Source: Semisulcospira habei
Lineage: Eukaryota; Mollusca; Gastropoda; Semisulcospiridae
Assembly (NCBI GenBank): GCA_036245525.1
Contig: BTPG01000007.1
Span: 163,101,347 to 163,165,346 of the forward strand
Length of the DNA: 64,000 bases
Direction of reading: 5' to 3'
Part shown: positions 54,621 to 64,000 of the stretch, piece after piece
How the letters are laid out: each line of letters opens with the position of its first letter
How positions within the stretch are numbered: position 1 is the first letter of the stretch
The notes under the pieces: generated by a model
What the model saw: only the letters and a program-made list of their open reading frames with translations
What the model was told of the DNA's origin: nothing
Database searches by the model: none
Program-made: the position numbers and the translations under genes

Positions 54621-56040
54621 TGTAAGACAAACAAAGAAAATGTATAAATGCGATTGCGCACCCTAAACCATGTATTACCCGGAGTAGGTCGCTGATATCA
54701 GATCCATGAAAATGCTTTAGAAACGACTTCTTTAAGTTCCTTAGGGTCCCGGCCCTTCACTAGACAGTTTCAACCCCGCCCAAGCTTTCCTAACACCCGT
54801 TACTACCGTTTAAAGAACATACGTATAGATTAGTATATTTATGTTTGAACAAAATAAATCTCTCTTGTCTGCGTCCTTAAAACCAAGTGCGTGTTTGAAG
54901 GGTTACAAACAGAAACGGACTTGGAGAGGCCAGCCATTTCTGCAGCGAACCGCCAAACTGAGACTGATTATACACCGTCATACAAAATGTAGCCTCATGC
55001 TACTTGTTCTTCAAAATCTTTTACAGTCATTAGCACTTAGAAAAACAAACAAACAAACAAACAAACAAACAAACAAACAAACAAACAAACAAACAAAACA
55101 TGCAGGGTATCAAAGGACACTTTCTTTAGTATTGTCATCATTCTGGAAATGGTTTCCGCACAAATAACTGAACAGCCAAGCTCTGCGTTTTTAAATAGCA
55201 TGTTTTAATATTACTGTGGTAAGCATTCACAATTTTATGGGCAGGCTCACAATATTTACCATACGTTTCTTGAGGCTGTACTGAGATGACATGTTCCATT
55301 ATAATTCGTGAATTTACATCGCCGTTTTATGAAATAATTGTAAAATCAGTATGTGGACAAACACACATGCTAGCCTTTTCATAAAGAATATAATAGCGAA
55401 CCGATTTTGCCAGCCTAAGCCACCAGGGACGCGGAAATAATGGGAAGGAATGACGCACTTCCTTTCCAAGGATACACGACGTTTTACGGTGATGCAATAA
55501 TTATTTTAAAGAACTAATAGAAAACTTCACTAAAAATATTATGTAGCATTATATAAAAAACAATAGTCATGGGAAAATCTGCCCCTTGTGTCTGACAAAA
55601 GATGGCACTTTGTTTGGAGTATCACATGTGCATTCTAACGTGACCAGTCTGTGAGTACCTCTGCAGATATTGAGTATGTCTGTACTCATATTCTGAGGTA
55701 CCTTCCTTCCTACCCTCTTGAATAAATTCAGTCGGGATTTCTATCGGCAACATTTCAAAGAAACGGAGACGTCAAAGAAGATCCTTTCGTTTATCTAAGT
55801 GAGCTTAGCTGGCTGAACGTTAGAACTTTATGGTTAGGGCTGACAGACGACAGCAAGCTTGTATATGTTTTCGCTAGCGGAGAACAGATAGGATTCTGAA
55901 TGTTTCCATTCAATAACATGCATGCCCAGTCAAATACTGCCCACTGTGCTTGATACAGACAGTGTAACACAACCCTAACAGCAGCAAGCGTCCTATTTTT
56001 TCAGCATCAGAGATGAAAGAAAACATGTGAGGGGCGACTG
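54621..56040. other. Intergenic upstream of GH1-D, no gene seen
   Basis: The longest fold-back-free stretch in the window, containing only the (AAAC)n tract. It may hold GH1-D control sequence, but no specific element is evident. Confidence 0.55.
55042..55096. repeat. (AAAC)n microsatellite
   Basis: About thirteen AAAC units. Confidence 0.95.
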
Positions 56041-56046
56041 CGGAAG

Positions 56047-56130
56047 TGACGTCATAGGATGTGCTAGAGAGTCTTCCACAATTCGGATACTATAAGAATC
56101 AGTCAGCGTCAGCGGAAAGACGATAGTGCG
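56047..56130 (+). promoter_or_regulatory. Candidate GH1-D core promoter
   Basis: A perfect CRE-type palindrome TGACGTCA (56047-56054) lies 37 bp upstream of TATAAG (56091-56096), about 590 bp before the GH1-D start codon and upstream of a plausible 5'-UTR acceptor at 56652. Such motifs also occur by chance; there is no transcript support. Confidence 0.3.
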
Positions 56131-56673
56131 TAGTACAAAAATGGACTTTTAGTCAGTTTAGGAAAAAATGTTGTATTATCACGACTTTTCTTGAAACCTT
56201 TCTCGTTCTGTTTGGAGGAAGATATGCTAATATTATGTGTGGTTTGTTGTCTTTCGAATCTCGTTTTATGCTTTTCCAGCAATGTTTTCCCAGACTCAGC
56301 CTCGTGAAACAGATTATACATGATATGTTTCAGGTCATCTCGCAGGTTGTTGTTATTACTACTGAAACGAGCTCATTTCATTGCCTGTAATAAGAATAGA
56401 TACAGTACGCAGACCCGAATTCACTTTGGGTTACGCAAAATTGAATCCGAGTCGGTCTGGTCTGCAAGACATTTTGGCGTGTGACAGGGCAGACTGATTA
56501 TACGACTGCTGAAACAATCAGAGACCAACCACTTTGTTCAAGGGAAGTATGCGAAAAAACTAATTCGTTTGCACTCAAAGGACATTTCTACGCTTTATTT
56601 CTTAACCCGTTAATTCAAAAATCCCTTGCAATTGTTTCTCTCTGTGTGACAGGTCCGGAGTTCGTATTAGTAG

Positions 56674-57284
<611 letters not shown>

Positions 57285-57445
57285 GTGAGAAGCGTACACA
57301 CACCTCAAACATCATCACTCTGTGTGCTGGCCTGTGATTTTGGACATTACGGCCCGGAACCGTATGGTACAAAACCACAGACGAGCGCACAGAGAGTTGC
57401 GCAACTCATGAGAATCCTGTACCCCTTGCAGTTCATCAATAGCCA

Positions 57446-57503
57446 ACCCAGTGCGCAAAGGCCATCGGGCCGACGTCGGCCGGATGTCCTTTTGCGCATT
57501 GGG
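57446..57503. repeat. Fold-back family G, compact copy
   Basis: CCCAGTGCGCAAAGGCCATC ... TGTCCTTTTGCGCATTGGG around GGGCCGACGTCGGCC. Confidence 0.68.
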
Positions 57504-58019
57504 AAGTGCTTTAAGTTTACAGCCTCCTGCATAAACAGCCAGACCAAAAAGCACTTGCCAGATGTAAAAAATGCAACAAGTGAGCAACAAAAAGGCGAAA
57601 AACAAACAAACAAACTCTACAGAATAACAAGAACTACACTGACGAGCAAAGGGAATGACACATCATTGCAATTATCGGAAACATCTTGTGTATACGTTCA
57701 CTTTGATGCAATCCAGATAAAAAAAGTGACTGCGAAGCGTGTAAAATGCAAAGAAGTACCCAACGGAGAAAGCAACACGCTTACAAGACAGTTACAACAC
57801 AATGTATTAATATTTCGGATAAATACCCTTTTTCAAATAGACTATCTCTCTCTCCCTCGCTCTCTTGTTATCGTAACCCAGCAGCCAAGTTTGAATGGTA
57901 CGATGATTTTTTTGCATGCAGTAGAAAAAGTTGGCTTACCTAACTGTGACGCGTTGCTACTAGGCGACTTTTACATAGATATGTTGAAGCCCCATACCGC
58001 ATGGGATTGCATCACCACA

Positions 58020-60623
58020 TCATCATCATCATCATCATCAGTCCCTTGCCCGAACTGGGCGTTGGGGGGACTGAAAGGCAGCAGCAACAGACAGTGCTCT
58101 CCACTGAGTTCTATTTTGGGCGGTGGCAAGCAAGTCTGGCATCTCGAGTTCGGTCCATTCTTTTATGTTTGCGACCCAACTCTTTCTCTGACGACCTCGC
58201 CGACGACTTCCTTCGAGAGTGCCTTGGAGGATAGTCTTGGACAAGGTGTTGTGTCGGGTCACGTGGCCAAACCAAGCAAGCTTGCGCCGTTTCACGGTTG
58301 CCAGAAGAGGTTCATGTGGGCCCACCAGGGAGGTGACGATGCTCCGTACATATTCGTTGGTTTTGTGCTCGCGGTACGAGATGCGGAGCAACTTCCTCAG
58401 GCACTTGTTCTCAAAGGCCTGGATTTTCTTTTCTGAGTCTGCAAGCAGTGTCCAAGTCTCACAGCCGTAGAGTAGAATAGACACTACGAGGGACTTGTAA
58501 AGCCTGTACTTGATGGTGAAGCTGATGGAGTTACTTCGCCATATCCTGTCCAGCCTGGCCATTGCGGATGTTGCTGTACCTATCCTCATACGGATCTCTG
58601 CTACGCAACTACCGTCTTTGGACAGGGTGGCTCCCAAGTACTTGAAGCTATTGACCTCTTCTAGCTTCTGGCCGTTCATGTGAATGTTGCTGCTGCTGTC
58701 GCTTGTGGTGTTGATCATCACTTTGCTTTTATCCGTACTGATCTCCATGCCATAAGACCCTGCGCTACTTGAAAGTTTGTCTGTCAGGTTTTGGAGCTCA
58801 CTATTGCTGCCTGCCATGAGGTCAATATCGTCTGCGAATCGAAGATTGCACAGGGATCTGCCACCAATAGAGATTGAAGTATGGTGGTCGTGGAGGGTTT
58901 CCTGCATGATCTTCTCCAGGAATATGTTGAAAAGGACAGGAGAGAGCAGGCATCCTTGACGGACACCGATCGTCGTCCTGAAGAACTCGCCTGACTGATT
59001 GTTAAGTAGAACCGCGCTGCAGGCGTTCTTGTAAAGCGCTTCTATCATTTGGATCAGTCCCTCCTCTATGTTGAACGATCTCATGACTTGCCAGAGTCCG
59101 TCGTGCCAGACGCGATCAAATGCTTTCCTGAAATCAATGAAGTTGTGGTAGAGTTCGCGCTGATGCTGCAGATGTTTCTCGATCAGGACGCGGCAGTTGA
59201 AAATCTGCTCTACAGTGCTTCTTCCAACTCTGAAGCCAGCCTGTTCTTCTGCCAGCAGTTCCTCGGCGAAAGTTTTGAGGCGGTTGAGAATGATTCTAAG
59301 CATTACTTTGCTAGGGTGACTTAGCAGACTGATAGTTCTGTAGTTCTGGCACTGTTTCATGTTTCCTTTCTTGGGGAGCGGGATCACTAGAGACTGTGTC
59401 CATTCTACTGGCCATTTCTTTTGCTCCCAGATCTTTTGACAGAGTGTAGTGAGGACCTTCGTTGTTACTTCTCCTCCATGTTTCAACAGTTCAGCAGGTA
59501 TGTTGTCTACACCTGGAGACTTTCCTCCCTTCAGGCTGCGTACGGCTGCTTCCACCTCTTCAGCTAACACTGGCAGGTCTTCAGCCTTCCTGGCCCCAGC
59601 CTGGTTGTTTTGGAGGATGCTGGTGTCTGGCTCAGCCTTGTAGTTATACAAGTCTCGGCAGTACTCAGTCCATCTGTTTAGTACAGCAGTGTTTTCCGTA
59701 AGGAGTTGGCCGCTGCTGTCTTCGATGACTGTGGCTGTTCGCTGTTGAGTCTTGGTGAGGGTCCTTAGCGTTTCATAAGCCTTCTTGCTGTTGCCGTTTG
59801 CCATGCCCTCTTCCACGCTACAACACTGGTCTTCAATCCAATCTTCTTTGGCTTCTTTCATCCTCTTCCTGATCTTCTTGTTGACAAGTCTGTACTTGTT
59901 TGCTGATGTGAGGTCTTGGCCTCTCTTTTTCTTCCAGGCTCTCCTCTCATCACAGAGATCGAGGATGTCATCGGTGACCCAGGGCTGTTTGCGCTTCCTC
60001 TGCTTCCCCAGCACTTCTTCTGCTGTAGAAAGTAACACCTCTTTTATATTTCCAGCAAGGGTGTCTACGTCGCAGTCCAAAGTAGCCAAGGCTGCAAATC
60101 TGCCTCCCACCTGGGCTTGGAAGAGCTCTTCTACTTCCGGGTCTTTTAGCTTCTGGAGGTCGAATCTGATGCGAGGGCTCTTGCTATCTCGTTTCAATGC
60201 CAGCTTCAACTTGAGGCTAGTAAGGACGAGGTTGTGGTCGCTGCCAATATCAGCGCCAGGAAAGGACCTCGTTTGTGCTTTGTTAATGCTGGATTTGAAT
60301 CGTCGAGGCAGCAAGATGAAGTCAATCTGGTTATGGACCAGGCCTCCTGGCGATTGCCATGTCACTGTTCTTGACTTCTTGTGTGGATGGAGGGTATTAG
60401 CAACGGTGAGACGGTGACTCTGTGCGAACTCTAAAAGTCGCAGGCCTCTGTCGTTTGTTTCTCCAAGGCCAAACTTGCCAGCTGTTCCTGCCCATTGTTG
60501 GTAGGCGTCAGGGCCGATCTTTGCATTCCAGTCACCGAGGACAGTCAGAATGTCTTTCTTAGGTGTTTTCTTGATGATGTTGTCCAGTTGTTCGTAAAAT
60601 TCTTCTAATTCTTCATCATCATG
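58020..60623 (-). mobile_element. RTE-type LINE, 5'-truncated, with 9-bp target duplication
   Basis: The element reads on the minus strand and is bounded by identical ATCACCACA copies (58011-58019 and 60624-60632). Its 3' end is a (TGA)n tail (58020-58040), and the stop codon is the first tail unit, so there is almost no 3' UTR; very short trimer-repeat 3' ends are known for RTE elements. It has inserted into the endonuclease region of another LINE. The 5' end is missing, as is common after target-primed reverse transcription. Confidence 0.9.
58038..60623 (-). CDS. RTE-type endonuclease/reverse transcriptase ORF
   Basis: An uninterrupted ORF of about 860 codons. Order: C-terminal half of an APE endonuclease (GDWNAKIG near residue 34, NQIDFILLP near 102, GSDHNLVL near 131), reverse transcriptase with DFRKAFD (about 501), [10 protein letters not shown] (557) and catalytic FADD (600-603), then the GRQRKSW-containing C-terminal tail. 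NQIDFILLP and [10 protein letters not shown] resemble the RTE/BovB clade. The N-terminal part of the endonuclease is missing, so this copy cannot make a full protein, but the lack of stops over its length points to a recent insertion. Confidence 0.88.
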   Translation of the reverse strand, partial: HDDEELEEFYEQLDNIIKKTPKKDILTVLGDWNAKIGPDAYQQWAGTAGKFGLGETNDRGLRLLEFAQSHRLTVANTLHPHKKSRTVTWQSPGGLVHNQIDFILLPRRFKSSINKAQTRSFPGADIGSDHNLVLTSLKLKLALKRDSKSPRIRFDLQKLKDPEVEELFQAQVGGRFAALATLDCDVDTLAGNIKEVLLSTAEEVLGKQRKRKQPWVTDDILDLCDERRAWKKKRGQDLTSANKYRLVNKKIRKRMKEAKEDWIEDQCCSVEEGMANGNSKKAYETLRTLTKTQQRTATVIEDSSGQLLTENTAVLNRWTEYCRDLYNYKAEPDTSILQNNQAGARKAEDLPVLAEEVEAAVRSLKGGKSPGVDNIPAELLKHGGEVTTKVLTTLCQKIWEQKKWPVEWTQSLVIPLPKKGNMKQCQNYRTISLLSHPSKVMLRIILNRLKTFAEELLAEEQAGFRVGRSTVEQIFNCRVLIEKHLQHQRELYHNFIDFRKAFDRVWHDGLWQVMRSFNIEEGLIQMIEALYKNACSAVLLNNQSGEFFRTTIGVRQGCLLSPVLFNIFLEKIMQETLHDHHTSISIGGRSLCNLRFADDIDLMAGSNSELQNLTDKLSSSAGSYGMEISTDKSKVMINTTSDSSSNIHMNGQKLEEVNSFKYLGATLSKDGSCVAEIRMRIGTATSAMARLDRIWRSNSISFTIKYRLYKSLVVSILLYGCETWTLLADSEKKIQAFENKCLRKLLRISYREHKTNEYVRSIVTSLVGPHEPLLATVKRRKLAWFGHVTRHNTLSKTILQGTLEGSRRRGRQRKSWVANIKEWTELEMPDLLATAQNRTQWRALSVAAAFQSPQRPVRARD

Positions 60624-61110
60624 ATCACCACACAAACAGGCTTAGAACAGTTAGTTTCGGCCCCTACTGGGATCACAAAAACAACCGCAACACTCATTGA
60701 TCACATTTACACCAACCGTCCCCTTAGTGTATTCAATGTTAGTGTTCCTGACCTCAGCATCAGTGATCACTTTCCTACTGTGTGTTCATGGTCAACAAAA
60801 CTGCCAGTGCATCGTAAGAACGGGCACACAACTATAACGTATCGCTCATTTAAACAGTTTAATCAGTCTGCTTTTCTAGCAGACCTTGATCAAACACCAT
60901 TTAATGTCGTTAATAACGAAACTGACCCTGAAAAGGCTCTGGCTGTTTGGTATGGACTCTTTACAAGAGTACTTAACAAACACGCCCCTTTGCGGCAAAA
61001 GCGGGTAAAAAACCACACGTTACCGCCTTGGCTAAACCAAGAAATAATCGAAGCTATGAGATTGAGAAATGACTTAAGGAGACACAAGCTATTTAGCGAA
61101 TACAAAAAAA
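60624..61110 (+). pseudogene. LINE endonuclease end and linker
   Basis: Encodes ATLIDHIYTNRPLSVF... ISDHFPTV, the final APE motifs, then KRVKNHTLPPWLNQEI. Reading is lost at the A7 run 61104-61110; one base shift there rejoins the frame that continues at 61111. Confidence 0.8.
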
Positions 61111-61700
61111 CAACGTAACCGTGTCAAGTCTATGGTACGCAGGGCTCAAAAGTCTCTCTTTGAACGAATGATTAAAGAAGACAGAGATACTGCCGCACTC
61201 TGGAGCGCGGTTAATCTCGTCACCCGAGGTAACAGCAAGAAATCGTCAGCCATTCCTTCTAGTATTACTGCAGACACTTTTAATAAACATTTTTTGTCTG
61301 TTGCCGAGTCAATCATATCCTCAAGCGGTAACGCGTCTTACACATGCCCGGAGGCCCTGCTTAACTTCTGTAAGCAGAAGACTAAGGACAAAGCCCCCTT
61401 CTCTATACCGCCTCTAGCTGTGTATGAAGTAGGAAAACTGATCGGGTCACTGAAAAACAAAAAATCATCGGGACCTGACGAGATCAGCCCTAAAATACTG
61501 AAACTGTCCCTTCCCTATACAGTAGAATCGTTAACGTATATTTATAACTTATGCTTCCAACAAAATATGTTTCCATCAGAACTGAAGCAAGCCAAGGTTA
61601 TCCCTTTGCCTAAATCGAAAGATCTGTCTGATGTTAATAACTATAGACCCATTTCAATATTATCCAGCCTTTCCAAATCTCTTGAAAGACACATGCACTC
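61111..61700 (+). pseudogene. LINE reverse transcriptase, N-terminal part
   Basis: RNRVKSMVRRAQKSLF... IGSLKNKKSSGPDEIS... NNYRPISILSSLSKSLE is a typical RT fingers region. A one-base shift near 61697-61700 moves the coding frame. Confidence 0.82.
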
Positions 61701-62217
61701 AATATTTGGAGAATCGCAGTCTTTTGCACGTATTTCAGTCCGGCTTTCGCCCCAAGCATTCTTGCCACACGGCACTGACAAGACTTATTGATGCGTGGCT
61801 AGCATCCATGAATAACTCCCAAATAACTGGGTCGATCTTTGTTGATTTTAAGAAAGCTTTTGACCTTGTAAATCATAACATTCTTTTGTCAAAACTTCAA
61901 GCATATCTCTGCAATGCAGGTGCTGTCTCATTGTTTACTTCATATTTAAGCGGAAGGAAGCAAAGAGTACTGTTAAATGGATCCTACTCCTCGTATGGTC
62001 TCGTCAAAAGCGGAGTGCCTCAGAGCTCTGTCCTCGGGCCATTGCTGTTCTGCATATTTATCAATGACCTTCCACTGCATATTAGTTGCCGCGATATTTC
62101 TTGTGACATGTTTGCTGACGACTGCACACTACATACTCCTCACAAAGATGTAGCTGCAATTAGCACGCGTCTGCAGGAAAGCCTGCATGAGGTCACCGAC
62201 TGGTATCATTCCAACCA
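61700..62217 (+). pseudogene. LINE reverse transcriptase, catalytic part
   Basis: QSGFRPKHSCHTALTRL, FVDFKKAFDLVNHNIL, GVPQSSVLGPLLF (usually GVPQGS) and the FADD catalytic box are seen in one frame. Another one-base shift follows near 62218. Confidence 0.84.
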
Positions 62218-62618
62218 TTTCCCTGAATCCGTCAAAAACAGAATGTATGGTTATAACCACACGTCAAAAGCACCAGCTATGCCCGCTCTCTCTTAGTCTG
62301 TGTATAAACGGCAGCCCAATTGAGCAAGTATCACACCACCGCCTCTTGGGGGTCACTATAGATGATCAGCTTAAATGGCAACTGCATATTAATAATGTGT
62401 GCAAAAGGGTTTCCAGCGGCCTGTATATGTTGTCAAAATTGAAAACAATTACTGACACAGATGCGCGTCTTCTTTTCTACAATGCTCATGTCAAATCGCA
62501 CATAGACTATGCATCAACAGTGTGGGATGGTTCTAGTGATGTACATTTGAAGAGGCTGAACTCCCTACATAGGAAAGCTGCTAAGCTTATATTTCCCCGA
62601 TCCCGAACTCTCAACTGA
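62218..62618 (+). pseudogene. LINE reverse transcriptase, C-terminal part
   Basis: SLNPSKTECMVITTRQ... HHRLLGVTIDDQLKW... SHIDYASTVWDG... LNSLHRKAAKLIF, then stop. Beyond it, GVLMYKLYKQSCPLYLS and later fragments to about 62935 continue the usual C-terminal tail in broken frames. Confidence 0.82.
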
Positions 62619-62979
62619 CGAAAAGCTTAAAACTTTAAAAATGCTCCCTCTATCCCATCACTTTTAGTTCAATAAAGGTGTATTGATGTACAAGCTGTAC
62701 AAGCAATCATGTCCACTGTACTTGAGTTCTTTTTTTCTCAGAACGGATATCTGTAGCTTCTAGACATGGACACCATTTCAAAGTACCCCTGCCGCGTATT
62801 GATTTATTCAAAACCAGTTTGTCATTCTCGGGAAGTTCATTCTGGAATTCTATTCTTGCAGAAATCAGAAACGCAAAGACGCTCACCTCATTTAGGGTCA
62901 GCCTCTTCAAACACCTAGAATCTCTGACGTAATCTAATCATTACAGTACAGGGATAACTTGCGCGTGTGTTCAGATGTG

Positions 62980-63025
62980 TGAATGTGCGTGTGTGAGAGA
63001 ATGTTTGTGTGTGTGTGTGTGTGTG

Positions 63026-63110
<85 letters not shown>
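62980..63110. repeat. (GT)n/(GA)n microsatellite
   Basis: (GT)n to 63027, then (GA)n with one GG step at 63061. Confidence 0.95.
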
Positions 63111-63114
<4 letters not shown>

Positions 63115-63263
63115 TCTCTTTTTTATTTTATTTTTATTTTTTATATATATAATATACAGTGGACCATAATATCTGAGTGTCAAGAGTACATTGAATACTG
63201 CATGTTCTATGTATAATGTTTTTGCCTTCATATGTGTGTACGCGATATTTTTGGGCGCGCGTT

Positions 63264-63490
<227 letters not shown>

Positions 63491-63569
63491 TATATACATA
63501 TTTGCCTTTGCTGTATGAATTCTAATGTACTTAATGATTTTCTGTGTATTGCTTTACTTTGCATTTTTA

Positions 63570-63770
63570 CTCATTTTATATTTTTGTGCGTACGCGTTAT
63601 GCGCGTACGTATGTCTGGAGTGCGTGTCCGAGAGCGTGTGTGTGTATGTGTGCGTGTGTGTCTAAGTGCGTGCGTGTGCAAGTTTGTGTTTGTGTGTGTG
63701 CGTGTGTGTGTGTGTGCGAGCGTGCGTGTGCGTGCGTATGTGCGGGCGTGCGTGCGATGTTTACACGCCT
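63570..63770. repeat. GT-rich region
   Basis: Irregular GTGC/GTGT sequence; nothing coding seen from here to the window end. Confidence 0.8.
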
Positions 63771-64000
63771 ATGTCATTTATGTAGTAGATGTAGCAACGG
63801 CAAGTTTGAAAACTGGTCCTGTTACCAATAACTTCTACCGTTGGAAAATAAAGGTTCATTGTTCTCTCTCTCTTTCTTTCCTTACGCCTTTCCCCACCCA
63901 CCCCCTTCCCCCACACATACACCACCACCTTCCCCCCTCCCCCCTTAGCGGTTTTATTTTATTTTATTTAATAAATTTTTATTTTTTTAATTTGGTTGCC

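Larger units (their letters stand above)
57865..62935 (+). mobile_element. CR1/L2/Jockey-type LINE remnant, split by the RTE element
   Basis: Left piece 57865-58019 encodes endonuclease segments ([28 protein letters not shown]). The right piece from 60624 continues at once with ITTQTGLEQLVSAPTG and TLIDHIYTN, so removing the RTE insert and one TSD restores the reading frame. Reverse transcriptase follows to about 62640, then a degraded tail to about 62935. Three single-base shifts and stops make it non-functional. The element is 5'-truncated near 57865 and lies in GH1-D intron 2. Confidence 0.85.

Noticed and set aside
59785..60417. 210-codon plus-strand open frame
   Set aside because: Antisense shadow of the RTE reverse transcriptase frame; no independent motif.
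60624..60635. Start of the RTE frame at 60635
   Set aside because: The TTG start and first codons lie in the target duplication and host LINE; the element itself begins at 60623 within the frame.

Overview
This is animal nuclear DNA: genes split into short exons with GT/AG introns, very dense microsatellites, and two kinds of APE-type LINE. Tandem multi-domain glycoside hydrolase family 1 (GH1) genes of the lactase-phlorizin hydrolase type, together with the repeat style, suggest a marine mollusc, probably a gastropod. The taxon is an inference.

The core of the window is an array of three GH1 genes on the minus strand. GH1-A (551-7600, running off the left edge), GH1-B (12138-27937, 16 exons, 994 aa) and GH1-C (35732-48943, 16 exons, about 1010 aa) each encode a signal peptide followed by two GH1 domains. 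Each domain is cut into eight exons with the same boundaries and phases, so an internal domain duplication came before the gene duplications. GH1-A and GH1-B are a recent segmental duplication: window 1-9640 matches roughly 18890-31030, including introns and 5' flank. Both catalytic glutamates are kept in every domain that can be checked. Domain 1 of GH1-C has lost two conserved sugar-binding residues (His to Ala, Asn to Ile) and may be a non-catalytic domain. A fourth GH1 gene (GH1-D) starts on the plus strand at 56683 and leaves the window after two exons, with nested LINEs in its second intron. The products are probably secreted or lumenal beta-glycosidases acting on dietary plant or algal glycosides.

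Introns and intergenic DNA are filled with short fold-back elements: at least eight sequence families of near-perfect hairpins, many bounded by TTAA as in piggyBac-type MITEs. Within a copy the two arms carry matching, copy-specific substitutions. Other notable structures are a 51-bp minisatellite with a 12-unit higher-order period (20185-21490), a 40-bp array that repeats a splice acceptor nine times (21954-22330), and a 108-bp triplication of an exon start (16905-17170 and 39370-39640).

The intergenic spacers (7.6-12.1 kb, 28-35.7 kb, 49-56.6 kb) hold satellites, fold-backs and LINE 3' ends and no convincing additional gene. The right end (57.8-62.9 kb) is a decayed CR1/L2/Jockey-type LINE split by a young RTE-type LINE with a perfect 9-bp target duplication, followed by long GA/GT microsatellites.
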